NCBI GenBank assembly: GCA_030686995.1
Contig: CM060681.1
Location: forward strand, 164,422,333-164,486,332
Reading direction: 5' to 3'
DNA: 64,000 nt
Source: Artemisia argyi
Lineage: Eukaryota > Streptophyta > Magnoliopsida > Asterales > Asteraceae
The translations under genes were made by a program, and so were the position numbers. Below the pieces are notes generated by a model that ran no database searches, was not told the origin of the DNA, and was given only the letters and a program-made list of their open reading frames with translations. Below are positions 52,270 through 62,185 of the stretch, one piece after another. How positions within the stretch are numbered: position 1 is the stretch's first letter; each line of letters begins with the position of its first letter.

Positions 52270-54507
52270 CTACGTGATTTCATCATTGGTTCCATTCTCT
52301 AGGTCATCTTCTAAACCAGTTTTGTATTCTGGACCTAGTTGTAAGCACTCTTTGTAGAAACCAAGCATCCTATTTCTAACATACTCTACTCCTCTACGTC
52401 TATCCTCCTCATTCCTATAATAAGCCGCTTGCTTACGTTCCTTTTCGAAATTAGAGAGAAGGCGGTATTGCTCAATCTTGTAGGGCATTTGATAAGCAAC
52501 CTCATCATTCTCTTCCTTGAATCTAACTATCCCTAACGTCGGATCATAACTCATCCTAGTGGCCTCAACAAATGGCTTCCCGAATACTACTTGACTTAGG
52601 CAAGCATCTATCACCGGACAAATGTCTTCAACTATCATAAAATCAATCTCATAGGTGAGATTCCCTATAATGACATGCAATCCCTTCACTCTTCCCGCAA
52701 AATTACTTATCCAACTTTTACCGGGCATTATCCTAAAATTGAGTTGCTTCTTCATCACCCAATTGTAATAAGTCCTAGACATGATGTTCACGGGGGATCT
52801 AAGATCTATGTAAGCTTTCCATACATGCATGTGCCCGATATTGCATGGGATGTTAATGTTAGAGGGGTCTCCCATTTTGATCAGGGGATCGCCAAAGATA
52901 TATGTTGTTTCGGGACTATCGAATAAATACTTATGGTATTCCCGTTCTTCCTTGGTTGGCAACTTATCAAAATATTCCTCTATAGGTTCTACCTCCTCTA
53001 ATTCCTCATCCTTATTAACCTCAACTTCCCTACTCTCATCCTCACTATTGGCTTCTACTCTAACTTCATCTTTGTCACTCTCCTCTATTTCCCTATCTAT
53101 CGGCTTGATAGTGACAACATTGACAAAGTGGACATGTTTGGATGATAAGGGGTCCTTAGCTTGGATTCCACTATTGGTGTCCCTAGTGTCCTTCCTAGGT
53201 GTGGCTAATGTTTGGTTGTTGAGGGCTTTCAACAAGTTGTCGATTTTGTTGGTCATCTCCGTTTGTTGTTGGTTGAATTCGGTTTCAAACCTAGCTATGC
53301 GAGCTTCTTGAGATGCCATAAATTTCGACATCAATCCTTCAAGATTGTTGGTACTACCATAGTTGTTAGAAGGATTGTTGTTGAAGATACGGTTGGATGG
53401 TGGACCGTTTGATTGGTAACGATTAGGTGGGTTGGATGAATTTGGTTGATTTTGTTTCCACCTAAGGTTTGGGTGATTTTTCCATGAGGGGTTATATGAA
53501 TCACCGTATGTGTTTGGCTCGGGCTTGAAAGTGTACCACTTATCTCCCGCTTCGTCGGTACGCGTGGATGCGTAGTCCGCAAAAGCTGTTCCGGGGAGTT
53601 CCACACAATCACGAGTGTCATGGGGACCACTACGTAATTCGCATGAAGAAGTGATTTTGTTCACTTGGCTTGAATGCTTCGGAGCTTCGTAAGATTTCAT
53701 GAGAAACTTGACTTGGTCCTCAAGTTCCATGATCCTACGGTCGGGAGTGCTTGAATTATTCGAAGGCAAAGATATTGCCTTGACCGTTTTGTTCAAATCA
53801 CGGGGATCATTCCAACTTTCGTTGTCATAGAGAGCAAGATCTTCTATGAGTTCCCATGATTGTTCCGCACTAAGATCACGTAGCTTACCACCGGCCGATT
53901 GGTCAATGGTTCGCCTCGTGGGGATATCGATATGGTCATAAAAAATTTGGACTTGGAGCCACAAATCTATGCCATGATGAGGGACTTTTTGGAGTAAGTC
54001 CTTGAAACGAGTCCATGCTTCATAAAGAGATTCATTTTGACGTTGTTGGAACATCAAGATGTCATTCCTAAGTTTAGTAGTTCTCCCCGGTGGGAAAAAT
54101 TGAGCAAGGAAACGAGTGGTGAGATCATCCCATGTGGTGATGGATCCCGCGGGTAAACGCTCAAGCCATTGACTAGCTTGATCCCGTAGAGAGAATTGGA
54201 ATAGGCGTAAACAGGTAGTCTCTCTAGTTTCAACACCTAGGTCTATGGAATCTACGATTTTGAGGAAGTCCTTAAGGTGTTGGTTTGGATCTTCGGAACG
54301 AAGTCCATGGAATGCACATCCGCTTTGCACCAACCGGATGGTGTCGGATCGCAAGGGGGTCACATTGGCTCCGGTGAGCTCAATGGTGTTTCGGTAGCCT
54401 TGGTGGCTAGGTCGGGAATACTCTCCTAAGGTTCGGGGCCTAAGGGGTTCTAATGGTGGGTTTTGTTGTGGTGGGATGATGGGTTCAAAGATGTTACCAC
54501 CTTCCAT
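52270..54507 (-). CDS. gag: Athila-2 gag with degraded protease, 745 codons
   Basis: Open from an ATG about 165 nt after the primer binding site. Athila-type gag core at about residues 60-235 (LFQFSLRDQASQWLERLP, ITTWDDLTTRFLAQFFPP, PHHGIDLWLQVQIFYDH). A CCHC-type knuckle reads C289-x2-R292-x3-H296-x4-C301, so its second Cys is replaced by Arg. Asn/Pro-rich linker, then a Glu-rich region (about 480-515). Retropepsin-like domain (about 545-690) with YIDLRSPVNIMSR at the active site (Asp kept, the expected Gly is Arg) and SQVVFGKPF. The frame is intact and probably expressed, but nucleic-acid binding and protease activity look impaired. No RT follows, so mobility must use another element's enzymes. 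Confidence 0.8.
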   Translation of the reverse strand: MEGGNIFEPIIPPQQNPPLEPLRPRTLGEYSRPSHQGYRNTIELTGANVTPLRSDTIRLVQSGCAFHGLRSEDPNQHLKDFLKIVDSIDLGVETRETTCLRLFQFSLRDQASQWLERLPAGSITTWDDLTTRFLAQFFPPGRTTKLRNDILMFQQRQNESLYEAWTRFKDLLQKVPHHGIDLWLQVQIFYDHIDIPTRRTIDQSAGGKLRDLSAEQSWELIEDLALYDNESWNDPRDLNKTVKAISLPSNNSSTPDRRIMELEDQVKFLMKSYEAPKHSSQVNKITSSCELRSGPHDTRDCVELPGTAFADYASTRTDEAGDKWYTFKPEPNTYGDSYNPSWKNHPNLRWKQNQPNSSNPPNRYQSNGPPSNRIFNNNPSNNYGSTNNLEGLMSKFMASQEARIARFETEFNQQQTEMTNKIDNLLKALNNQTLATPRKDTRDTNSGIQAKDPLSSKHVHFVNVVTIKPIDREIEESDKDEVRVEANSEDESREVEVNKDEELEEVEPIEEYFDKLPTKEEREYHKYLFDSPETTYIFGDPLIKMGDPSNINIPCNIGHMHVWKAYIDLRSPVNIMSRTYYNWVMKKQLNFRIMPGKSWISNFAGRVKGLHVIIGNLTYEIDFMIVEDICPVIDACLSQVVFGKPFVEATRMSYDPTLGIVRFKEENDEVAYQMPYKIEQYRLLSNFEKERKQAAYYRNEEDRRRGVEYVRNRMLGFYKECLQLGPEYKTGLEDDLENGTNDEIT

Positions 54508-54654
54508 GATGTCGGATGGTAAAGAGTTACGAACAAAAGCACGAAGAAATAAGATAGACTAAAGAAGACCTAAAAATAAAAATAAAATCTTACTAGAAAG
54601 GAATCTAGCAAGTAGACCTAATAAAAAGAAATCCTAACCTAGACAATAACTATT

Positions 54655-54672
54655 CCCCGGGCTGCGGCGCCA
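54655..54672 (-). promoter_or_regulatory. Athila-2 primer binding site (tRNA-Asp, imperfect)
   Basis: Plus strand CCCCGGGCTGCGGCGCCA: the outer CGGCGCCA matches tRNA-Asp, the inner part has an extra base and mismatches. The leader hairpin CTTACTAGA/TCTAGCAAG is kept at 54589-54612. Confidence 0.65.
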
Positions 54673-54678
54673 AAAACT

Positions 54679-56084
54679 TGATGCGTGGGAATCGCACCTT
54701 GCTTTACCTCTCGAGGGATCTCGCGAGGCTTACAACCCCCACCAGGCAGTGTACCTGATCGTTGTAGTATAGTATAGTGACAAGTACCGGGGGATTGATC
54801 GTTCAGCTTAGGAATAGTGTCGCTAGGATTAGAAAGCCTAATTAATAGTTCTAGAGATGGAAGATGATTATTTTTGTGTTTTTATATTTTATGAAAGCAA
54901 GTAAAATCTCGGGTTTTGAAGGAGTGGGCGGAATTAGTTGCTAATCAACTAACCCAAAAACTACTTTATAACTAATTAACTAATGAAAATGAAATTAAAC
55001 TAATATTAAACTAAGGTTGTGAGCAGTGGTTGGAGAAATTGTGTTTACTTAGACTTCATTACTCCCTAGATATCTTTTACATGTTAATTACTTGTTACAC
55101 TTGTATGAATGACGGGTTGTATTCCTTAATACCATTCGTGGAGTGGCATACATAACTCCCCAACTCTATGAGCTCTTATCTCCTCCTACACCATGACCCA
55201 GCACAACTATAGGGATTGTAAACAGTGGCTCATGCATTAAATACAACCAATAAAGACCTAGTACGCCTCGGTTCATGTTTCTTAAGACGTTCAAGCATGT
55301 TACCATTTGGAGATCTGCCAGTTTTCTTAAGCCTAACATATAATATCATTCATTCAAAACAAGAATAGACAAGTAATCAACACATAATCAACATCTAGGT
55401 TTCATTAGATCTAAGCAAACACAAAGGAAATTTAGCCTAGCATAGTAGAATTAAGATAAGAACAAAAGATAGACAACTAACACATAGACATATTGATTGA
55501 ATTAAGAGTATACTTATCTCAATTACAATGCAAGGTCTCAAGGGTTTGGAACCCTTGAAAAACCTGTAAAAGAGGCACCAAAATCGTCTTTAGGGTTTCA
55601 CCAAAACTTCTCTCCCTTTTAATGAAAAAACTAGAAAACTATATATAGGAAAATCGTCCTGACGGCGTCAAGAGTAAAATCTGACGCCGTCAACTCGCCG
55701 CCATATACTTCCTCGGACGCCCTAGATCCAATCGTGACGGCCTAAGTGACGCCGTCACCACCCTCGGTAAATTAATCTTGGTCACTTTGACGCCGTCATC
55801 TCTTCATCTGACGCCTTCACAACCTTCGGTAAAATATTCATCCTTTCTGACGCCGTCAAGAGTAAATCCTTGACGCCGTCACCTTGTAATTCCAGCTTGG
55901 ATTTGGTACTTTGTTGTTTTCTTCACTTTATGCTCCAAAAACGTCCAAAATAGCCTCTTTTCCAGAATTCACTCTCCAAACACCTAAAATCACAAAAGGA
56001 ACGATTTAGGGCAATATTTGATCAAATAAATTCGGATTCGGGCTTAAATGACCCCCTAAAAACGGATCATTTTTCGCCTCATCA
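54679..56084 (-). repeat. Athila-2 LTR (5' in element sense)
   Basis: 1406 bp, near-identical to 48378-49783. tRNA-Asp-like segment at 54757-54792, about 80-115 nt from the primer binding site. Confidence 0.9.
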
Positions 56085-56649
56085 TTAGTCGTATTAGTCG
56101 TGATAATTATATTTGAGTAAAAATAGAAATTGGCAAATCACCTATTACACGAGGGCAAAATTATCATTGATTTGATAAACACCTCCGTTTTTACGGTATT
56201 TGTTAACGTTTGCGTGTCATGAGACTTAGAGCAATATATAAACTGCAATATCAATTTTCAAACTGATTGTATTTTCAATACAATCTTACTTGTGTATCAA
56301 AATGATTACTAAATTCAACTCTATGATATCACTCAACATTTTTGTTGACTTTTAAACATGTATCTCAGGTATTTAGCAGGGGAAACAAGCATGGCACGGG
56401 CGGCAAAACTTCAAAACTTATCTACTTTATTTCAATAATGGTGTAAAATAAAAGATGTTTGATTCAGTTTAAAACATCAAGATTTTATAATAATACTCTG
56501 ATAGTGACCTCTTGTATTTGAATCTTAATTAATAAACTTATATTTTAAAACGTCTCTTTCGAGCCGTTTTCTATCATTATGACTTCGATCCTCACCGTAA
56601 CACCCTAATTACTACTCCGCTGCCATGTTACAAATTAGGGGGTGTTACA

Positions 56650-56777
56650 GGCGGCACCCTAGAATGGGTTCCGCCAGTGTAATTTCTGGGCAACCCAGAA
56701 ATGGCCCAATGGAACGGACGGAACCTTCACACGGGTTTCGCCTGTGTATTCTGAAGGTTCCGCCAGATTTCCTGCAG
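56650..56777. repeat. GGCGGAACC hairpin module, copy 3
   Basis: Continues 26222-26239 across the Tekay insertion. Blocks: GGTTCCGCCAG, GGACGGAACC and GGTTCCGCCAG, ending in CCTGCAGAA. Located between the two accessory ORFs. Confidence 0.75.
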
Positions 56778-57274
56778 AATTTTTTTTTAGCTTTCAACAT
56801 TTCAACATCCAATCAACAAAATACCGTCCTTTTAGATAGAGACCAATTTCTTGCAATGTGTTTAGCACAATAGGGTAGTTCTCATTCCTTATAACTCAAA
56901 CAAAACCATTTCCCGCCAAATTTCAAAAATAGTCATAACCACCTCAAGGAACCTTCACACATAAAAGAATGAACCCTTCCAAAGGTTCCTTGAAATCCCT
57001 GAGACATATACCTTCAACAAATTTGCCAAAACCACTAAGCATTTAGTGCAAATCTTTGTCTTCCTACTTCACCATTTTCATTGGATTGACTTCCATGATT
57101 TGACAACCCACAATTAGTTTTCCAAATCATTAGGAACCTCCATTTTTGTATGGCTAAACGTTAAATCCAAACACTCATTCCCATACTCCTTCATCATTAT
57201 AAATTAAACCATCCTAAACACTATCAAATCACACCTTCTCCATCACAATCTCTGATCTTTAAACCATTTTAACA
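56778..57274 (+). other. Spacer upstream of accessory ORF B with TATA-like box
   Basis: No gene. TTATAAATTAAA at about 57198-57209 lies roughly 70 nt before the ATG at 57275. Confidence 0.4.
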
Positions 57275-58192
57275 ATGACTAAGTCAACTATCACCTCTCA
57301 ACCATCAAGACCCCGTCTGGAAAATCGCCCGGATAAGTGTCAAACCACTTTGGTCTAACCAATCCATCAACCTAAGCTCCTCATCCTCGGATGAATTCAC
57401 CTCACCAATCAAAAATGAACATTTTCTAAACCTTGCATCTCCATCTCCATCACCCAATGAACCCAATGAGCTCACTCCACCACCAACAAAATCACCCATT
57501 GACCCAACTCCACCAAGTGCTCCAACTCAACCATCCAAAACTCCATTACCATCACCATTACCAAAACTTGAACCTATGGAGTTATTTGGGTCTCCTCCAA
57601 CCTCACCACACCCTTTTGTCCAAGATCTCAATGATCTTCCACCAAGACCAACTCAACCACCACCTTTTGCAAATGAAACACCAAGGTCATTTCTTGACAA
57701 AAATGAGAATTTTAACCACAACCAACCACCACAACAAGAGTACCACCAACCCAAACCATTGTTGTTTCACCCTATCTAACATGACATCCATGGTCCTCTT
57801 TATGGAGAACCAAATTTTGAAAATCATGATCACCCAACTCCACCACATTCTCAAGCCCAAACCTTTGAATATTTCTTTCCTTCCTATGAGGAAATTCAAA
57901 GCATGGTCGAGAATCACCTCCATCAAGCAATGGAATTTCAAACCACCTTGCTTGACTCTATCCCAAACCCATCCTCTACTCAAGAACCAAAAACCAACCT
58001 ATCCTCAAACCAAGAAACCAACACCAACCCATTTCCACCCAATCATCCCCATGTTTGCTCACATTGTGAGCAAATGTTGAAAATGGGTGAAAGCATCAAA
58101 TTGTTGCTTCACCAATTCCAAGATGAAACCCGTTTTGCATTCCAACACGTCATAGAACGTTTGGATGCTCTTTCCCACTCAAACAAATCCTA
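57275..58192 (+). pseudogene. Sirevirus accessory ORF B, frameshifted, one in-frame stop
   Basis: ATG at 57275 opens a short frame to about 57350, where a frameshift occurs. The next frame is open to 58192 except for TAA at 57777-57779. The product is Pro/Ser/Asn-rich (repeated SPSPSPNEP, TPPSAPTQP, PPPF), acidic in the middle, with a C-terminal helical stretch containing CSHCEQML and ending SHSNKS. No transmembrane segment seen. Position before the polypurine tracts is that of the envelope-like gene of Sireviruses; function unknown. Confidence 0.6.
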
Positions 58193-58734
58193 GACAACAT
58201 TTAGAGGCCTTTTGCCCCATTTAGGAAAGTAGGATTTTATTTTCTTTTATTTTCTTGGTTATTTTTAGTTTTTCTTTTAGAAGTAGAAGAATCTTTTTCA
58301 TTTCTTGTCTTTGACTTTTACAAGTCAAATTTTACTTGGAACGATATCTTTTTCTACTTACTTACGTGCATTGTTGGTTGATCATTTTTGAGTTGTCATT
58401 GTGGTTGCAATGTGTGTGGTAACTACAAGCTTGACTATATATATCACCAACTAACCAATTTTTTTGTAGGATCAAAATCCATGCTTCCCATCTTGGCACT
58501 CCTTTTAGGGGGAGTATCGACCAAGGGGGAGCACGTGCATTATTCCGCTTCGCTACTCTACTTTTTGTTTTGACAAAAAGGGGGAGAAATATATTAAACC
58601 TTTAAACTTAATATGATTTTCATCACTTAAGTAAAACAATTTTAATATAATTTTTTTTAAGTCTTAAACACCAAGATTTTGTGAGTTACTTAAAAACAAA
58701 GTTTATGTTTTGTCATCAACAAAAAGGGGGAGAT
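58193..58734 (+). promoter_or_regulatory. Sirevirus polypurine tract cluster
   Basis: Four GGGGGAG tracts: about 58508 (AGGGGGAGTAT), 58524 (AAGGGGGAGCAC), 58576 (AAAAAGGGGGAGAAAT) and 58720-58734 (AAAAAGGGGGAGAT, abutting the LTR). Multiple polypurine tracts ahead of the 3' LTR are a reported Sirevirus hallmark. Confidence 0.8.
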
Positions 58735-59832
58735 TGTTAATACAAATATCGCCTAAAAACGTTATTTATATTTTACAATCTTTGCTAAGTTTTGTTAACG
58801 ACAAAATGTAAACTTTAGTTTATAAGTAAATCATAATCTTAGTTTTAAAAGACTTGCATAACTAGACATTTGCAACATTTTACATTTCATAAAACACAAC
58901 ACTTTTTATTTCTTAAAATAGAAATGTCACATCACATTTATGGCAAGTTTTGTCAATATACATTTATGAAAAGAAAGTGTGTTTGACTAACCATATGTTT
59001 GCTTGCACAAGTTTTGTATTTGACTAGGTGTAATGAGATGTGACATTGTTTGGTTTGCAAGATTTATTGCCAAACCAACTGCAAGCCTGGCGGAACCCTG
59101 GGGGTACACGGGCGGAACCCATATGAGGGTTCCGCCGTATCCGCCAGACCTGCAAAAGGTTTTGCTATAAATATTAAGCCACAAGTTTGATTTTTGGCTT
59201 ATCAATCTACATCATATTTTCACACATTCATTCATTCTTTCATCTAACCCTTTAACATCTCATATGTGAAGTTTCTTTTTGTAGCAAAGAAGTTCACGAG
59301 TTCATAAAAAGTTACAAGTATTCAACACAATGTTGCAAGACTTGTTAGCTTAGCATTGTGTAGACTTGTGTAGTTTACACTTCATTTGATTGTGTATTTT
59401 CACTAGTGATCGGTTAGTATTTTAGTCCTCAAAATACAAATTGTGACAGGAGTTGTTGTACCCTTGTAAAAGAACTAACGGGAGTGGTTGTACCCTTGTA
59501 AAATAACTCGACATCTAGCTTAGTGTCGGTAAACGTGTATAAGCGACGTGTAAGGTTTTCTCCGCCGGTGAAAGGAGCTTGTTAACTAGTGAAAGAAACT
59601 CTCGAGTTGGATACTCTGGCCGTGGACGTAGGGCAAGAAAAAAGAGTCCTTGTAACCGAACCACGATAAATACTCGTGTTGTGGTTTGATTGTTTCTTTC
59701 TTTATACTTGCATGTTATATATATTGTGTTTGTGTATATATCTTTGATCAAACGGAAAGTTTCAAAAGATAATTAAACAAGTTAAAAAGATTTTAAACGG
59801 TAAACTATTCAACCCCCTTCTAGTTTTCCACA
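58735..59832 (+). repeat. Sirevirus 3' LTR
   Basis: 1098 bp, TGTTAATAC...TTTTCCACA. Hairpin module copy 4 at 59087-59153, then TATAAATA at 59166-59173 as the likely promoter. A direct repeat of GTACCCTTGTAAAA lies at about 59458 and 59488. Confidence 0.9.
59087..59173 (+). promoter_or_regulatory. LTR promoter: hairpin module copy 4 and TATA box
   Basis: GGCGGAACCC, GGGCGGAACCC, GGGTTCCGCC and TCCGCCAGACCTGCA, then TATAAATA 13 bp downstream. Transcript start expected some 30 bp after the TATA. Confidence 0.6.
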
Positions 59833-59837
59833 AAATG

Positions 59838-59909
59838 TTTAAGGTAAAAGTTGAAAAAAAAATGATATTAAAAGTCAAAACTGTACATGTAATATAGCAC
59901 GGAGAGAGT
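59838..59909. mobile_element. Stowaway-like MITE, copy 3, right part
   Basis: Completes 8681-8860 after the AAATG duplication; right inverted repeat GCACGGAGAGAGT. Confidence 0.85.
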
Positions 59910-60786
59910 AACTAGCTATAAGTCAAGTGATGCAAAACTAAAAAGACATAAGTGAAATTTGAAATAAATAGCAATTTTTTTGATAATTTATAATAATAAT
60001 GGAAGATTTACTATTTTTTTACAGTGTAACACTAAGTGCATATCTTTTTTACAGTTTAACATTAATTGATTAAATATGATAATAACAATATATGGTATAC
60101 GGTGATTTTCCAACTTGTACCACAGAGACACAAGTTTTTAATCATTAAACGAACTTAAATTACAATATTTATATATTGGTGACATTAATAGTTTCCGTCA
60201 TTTGTTATGCTTACCAAATTTATCATTGTTTCAGCCTTTTAGGTGTATAAAAATAAATTTATTTTTGGAAACAAATATTTTTATTTAACACTCTAAACTT
60301 ATGCCACCATTACATAAGTCAGAAAAACTATATTCAGATGAAAAGATGTGCATGTTCATCAAGAATATCGTCATGCCAAATACTTCCATCTACGACGAGA
60401 TATATTTTCTTTTATTTCTTAGGCTTGAGTTTCTTTCTTATTCAAATAAACATGATTGATCATGGTAACAAATTTTGTGTAAGTAAACTTCTCATTTGAA
60501 CATGTGATGATCTTAATCTCATTCGTTATATAACTTTTTATAAACCACTGTGAAAATTCCTATAAACTATGGCAATTGTTTTTAATGATCACCTTCCTAT
60601 CATCTTTATCTTAGATTTTTAACACATTCTTATTATGACACCACATAATCAAACATATAGAAATATGTTACTTAATAGAAACAGACCACAAAATATACCA
60701 TGCACATACTAAAACAAAAAATAAAAATAAATAAATAATATAAAATAATGTGTTTCGTTAGGTGGTTTGCACTTCCAAAACTAATA

Positions 60787-60830
<44 letters not shown>

Positions 60831-61009
60831 GTTGGCACACGGTGATATCTGGTCTTAAGGGGGATGACGAGTGGTGGCGCCCCACCTCGGGTGGTGAGAT
60901 GTACTATAACGCCTGCTTTTACAAAGTTTAATATGATATCATTAACTAGAAAATGGGAGCTTAAATGAACATGTAACTCTTGAAATTTGTTACAATCACA
61001 TAATGATAT
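59910..61009. other. AT-rich flank, no gene seen
   Basis: Begins with a remnant of the 150 bp tandem repeat (to about 59960). A run of about 41 A at 60788-60828 is followed by a GC-richer 100 bp block (ACCGTTGGCACACGGT palindrome and CCACCTCGGGTGGTG), perhaps the end of an unidentified element. Confidence 0.5.
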
Positions 61010-61300
61010 TTTTTTTTGAACGGTTCTTTCGGAGAAATCCTTGACCAATTCGAAACCCGATGGGGGAAAAACCTTCAACTTAAGCCGCCCGAAGGCACGA
61101 CACTTAATTTGAAGTAAACCCTGCCTTCTCCAGATTCGAACCCTAGTGGGTTGAAACCTTCATTGAAGGACTTTGAAAACCTAGTATCAACAGACCCTGT
61201 GATCAAAGAGGACTTCCCGGATGATCACCCATCCGGTACTACTCTTTTAGTGGCACACTTAACAAGTTAAGTGTATACCACTAGACCAGATAGTTGTTGA
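61010..61300 (-). mobile_element. SINE copy 1, tRNA-type head with 5S-like segment
   Basis: Minus-strand element of about 290 bp ending in a short A tail (plus-strand T run at 61010), flanked by perfect 19 bp duplications TACAATCACATAATGATAT (60991-61009, 61301-61319). It shares its whole length with copy 2. A pol III A box lies near its 5' end (TGGTCTAGTGG; read in this copy as CTGGTCTAGTGG), with GGTTCGAATCTGG further down as B box. Confidence 0.85.
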
Positions 61301-61319
61301 TACAATCACATAATGATAT

Positions 61320-61809
61320 GGCATGACTCACAACTTATTTTCTATTTTCTTTCATCTAACTGCTTTTTTAACATATTATTTTATTGCACATCATTTTGTG
61401 AAGATTCTTTTATAAATTTTTTGTGACTTTTAACGTTTCTCCTAAATCTTAAAGTACTATCATCAAATACATATGAAAATTCTATCAAGTTTGAGTGGCT
61501 TAAGACATAATGTCTAAAGTTAAGGCAGCAGTTATAAAGACGGGGCTACTTTTTTATTTAAATGGGGGTTACTTTTTTTTTATTTTTTTTTATTTTTATA
61601 ATTTTGTTTATATCAAAAAGCTATAAACCTGAAAGTGCGGAACAGAAAATATAAAGTTTAATATGTCAAACGCTTAAAATTGTCAAAAATACGAAACAGA
61701 AACTGACAAAAACTGGGCTGCGCTGAAAAAAAAAAGGAGGACAAAAGTGGGAGACAAGGGGCTGACACCCTTGTCCCCCGTTAATATAGTACATCCCAAA
61801 GTTAATGTT
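61320..61809. other. AT-rich spacer between the SINEs
   Basis: No gene seen. It contains T tracts at 61567-61595 and a small palindromic stretch GGGAGACAAGGGGCTGACACCCTTGTC-like near 61750 (arms ACAAGGG/CCCTTGT). Confidence 0.5.
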
Positions 61810-62104
61810 TTTTTTTTTTGGAACGGTTCTTTCGGAGAAATTCTTGACCAATTCGAAACCCGATGGGGGGAAAACCTTCAACTTAAGCCGCCCGAAGGCA
61901 CGACACTTAATTTGAAGTAAACCCTGCCTTCTCCAGATTCGAACCCTAGTGGGTTGAAACCTTCATTGAAAGACTTTGAAAGCCTAGTATCAACAGACCC
62001 TGTGATCAAAGAGGACTTCCCGGATGGTCACCCATCCGGTACTACTCTCTTAGTGGCACACTTAACAAGTTAAGTGTTTACCACTAGACCACATGGTTGT
62101 TGAT
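61810..62104 (-). mobile_element. SINE copy 2, tRNA-type head with 5S-like segment
   Basis: Flanked by 18 bp duplications CATCCCAAAGTTAATGTT (61792-61809, 62105-62122). Order in SINE sense: A box TGGTCTAGTGG (62091-62081), hairpin ACACTTAAC/GTTAAGTGT, 5S-like GAGAGTAGTAC and GGATGGGTGACC and GGGAAGTCCTC (62050-62011), B box GGTTCGAATCTGG (61946-61933), A tail. Roughly ten differences from copy 1. Confidence 0.85.
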
Positions 62105-62185
62105 CATCCCAAAGTTAATGTTAGCACACGTTCCTACTTAAACCGTTTTACAGTAGGCTTTTAGTTACCTGATATCAATGAAAGC

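Larger units (their letters stand above)
48378..56084 (-). mobile_element. Athila-type non-autonomous LTR element 2 (Athila-2), recent
   Basis: Target duplication TTAGT (48373-48377, 56085-56089). Both LTRs are 1406 bp and I count about four differences (0.3%), making it the youngest dated LTR element here. Gag plus degraded protease only; 2.5 kb of non-coding sequence follows; no RT or integrase. Confidence 0.9.
26240..56649 (+). mobile_element. Tekay-type chromovirus (Ty3/gypsy), inserted in the Sirevirus
   Basis: Target duplication GGCGG at 26235-26239 and 56650-56654. LTRs start TGTAGAACC and end GGGGGTGTTACA. Order: 5' LTR, primer binding site, extra ORF, gag-protease-RT-RNase H-integrase-chromodomain, 3' LTR. 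The terminal [12 protein letters not shown] and YTWERQD...KYPHLFS motifs mark a chromovirus of the Tekay/Del group. Interrupted by Athila-1 (30945-41145) and Athila-2 (48378-56084). LTRs differ by roughly 3% by eye in the first 300 bp. Confidence 0.9.
45745..56649 (+). repeat. Tekay 3' LTR, split by Athila-2
   Basis: Left part 45745-48377, right part 56085-56649, together about 3.19 kb. Compared with the 5' LTR it lacks 123 bp at 47162-47166 (junction ACAAG) and about 22 bp near 46705. It ends GGGGGTGTTACA followed by GGCGG. Confidence 0.9.
8861..59832 (+). mobile_element. Sirevirus-type Ty1/copia LTR retrotransposon, host of the nested block
   Basis: Flanked by a 5 bp duplication AAATG (8856-8860 and 59833-59837). 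LTR terminus TGTTAATACAAATATCGCC occurs at 8861 and 58735; the 3' end is TTTTCCACA. Gene order gag, pol (protease-integrase-RT-RNase H), an accessory ORF, a second accessory ORF, multiple polypurine tracts, 3' LTR. This order, with extra ORFs after pol and repeated GGGGGAG tracts, matches the Sirevirus lineage. The own sequence is interrupted at 9092-18990 and at 26240-56649. The element is dead: the 5' LTR is truncated, the leader is missing, and gag and pol are frameshifted. Confidence 0.9.

Noticed and set aside
60758..61078. Minus-strand ORF also present at 61666-61881 (shared start KVFPPSGFELVK)
   Set aside because: Both derive from the SINE body and adjoining homopolymers, so the similarity is a repeat, not a gene family.
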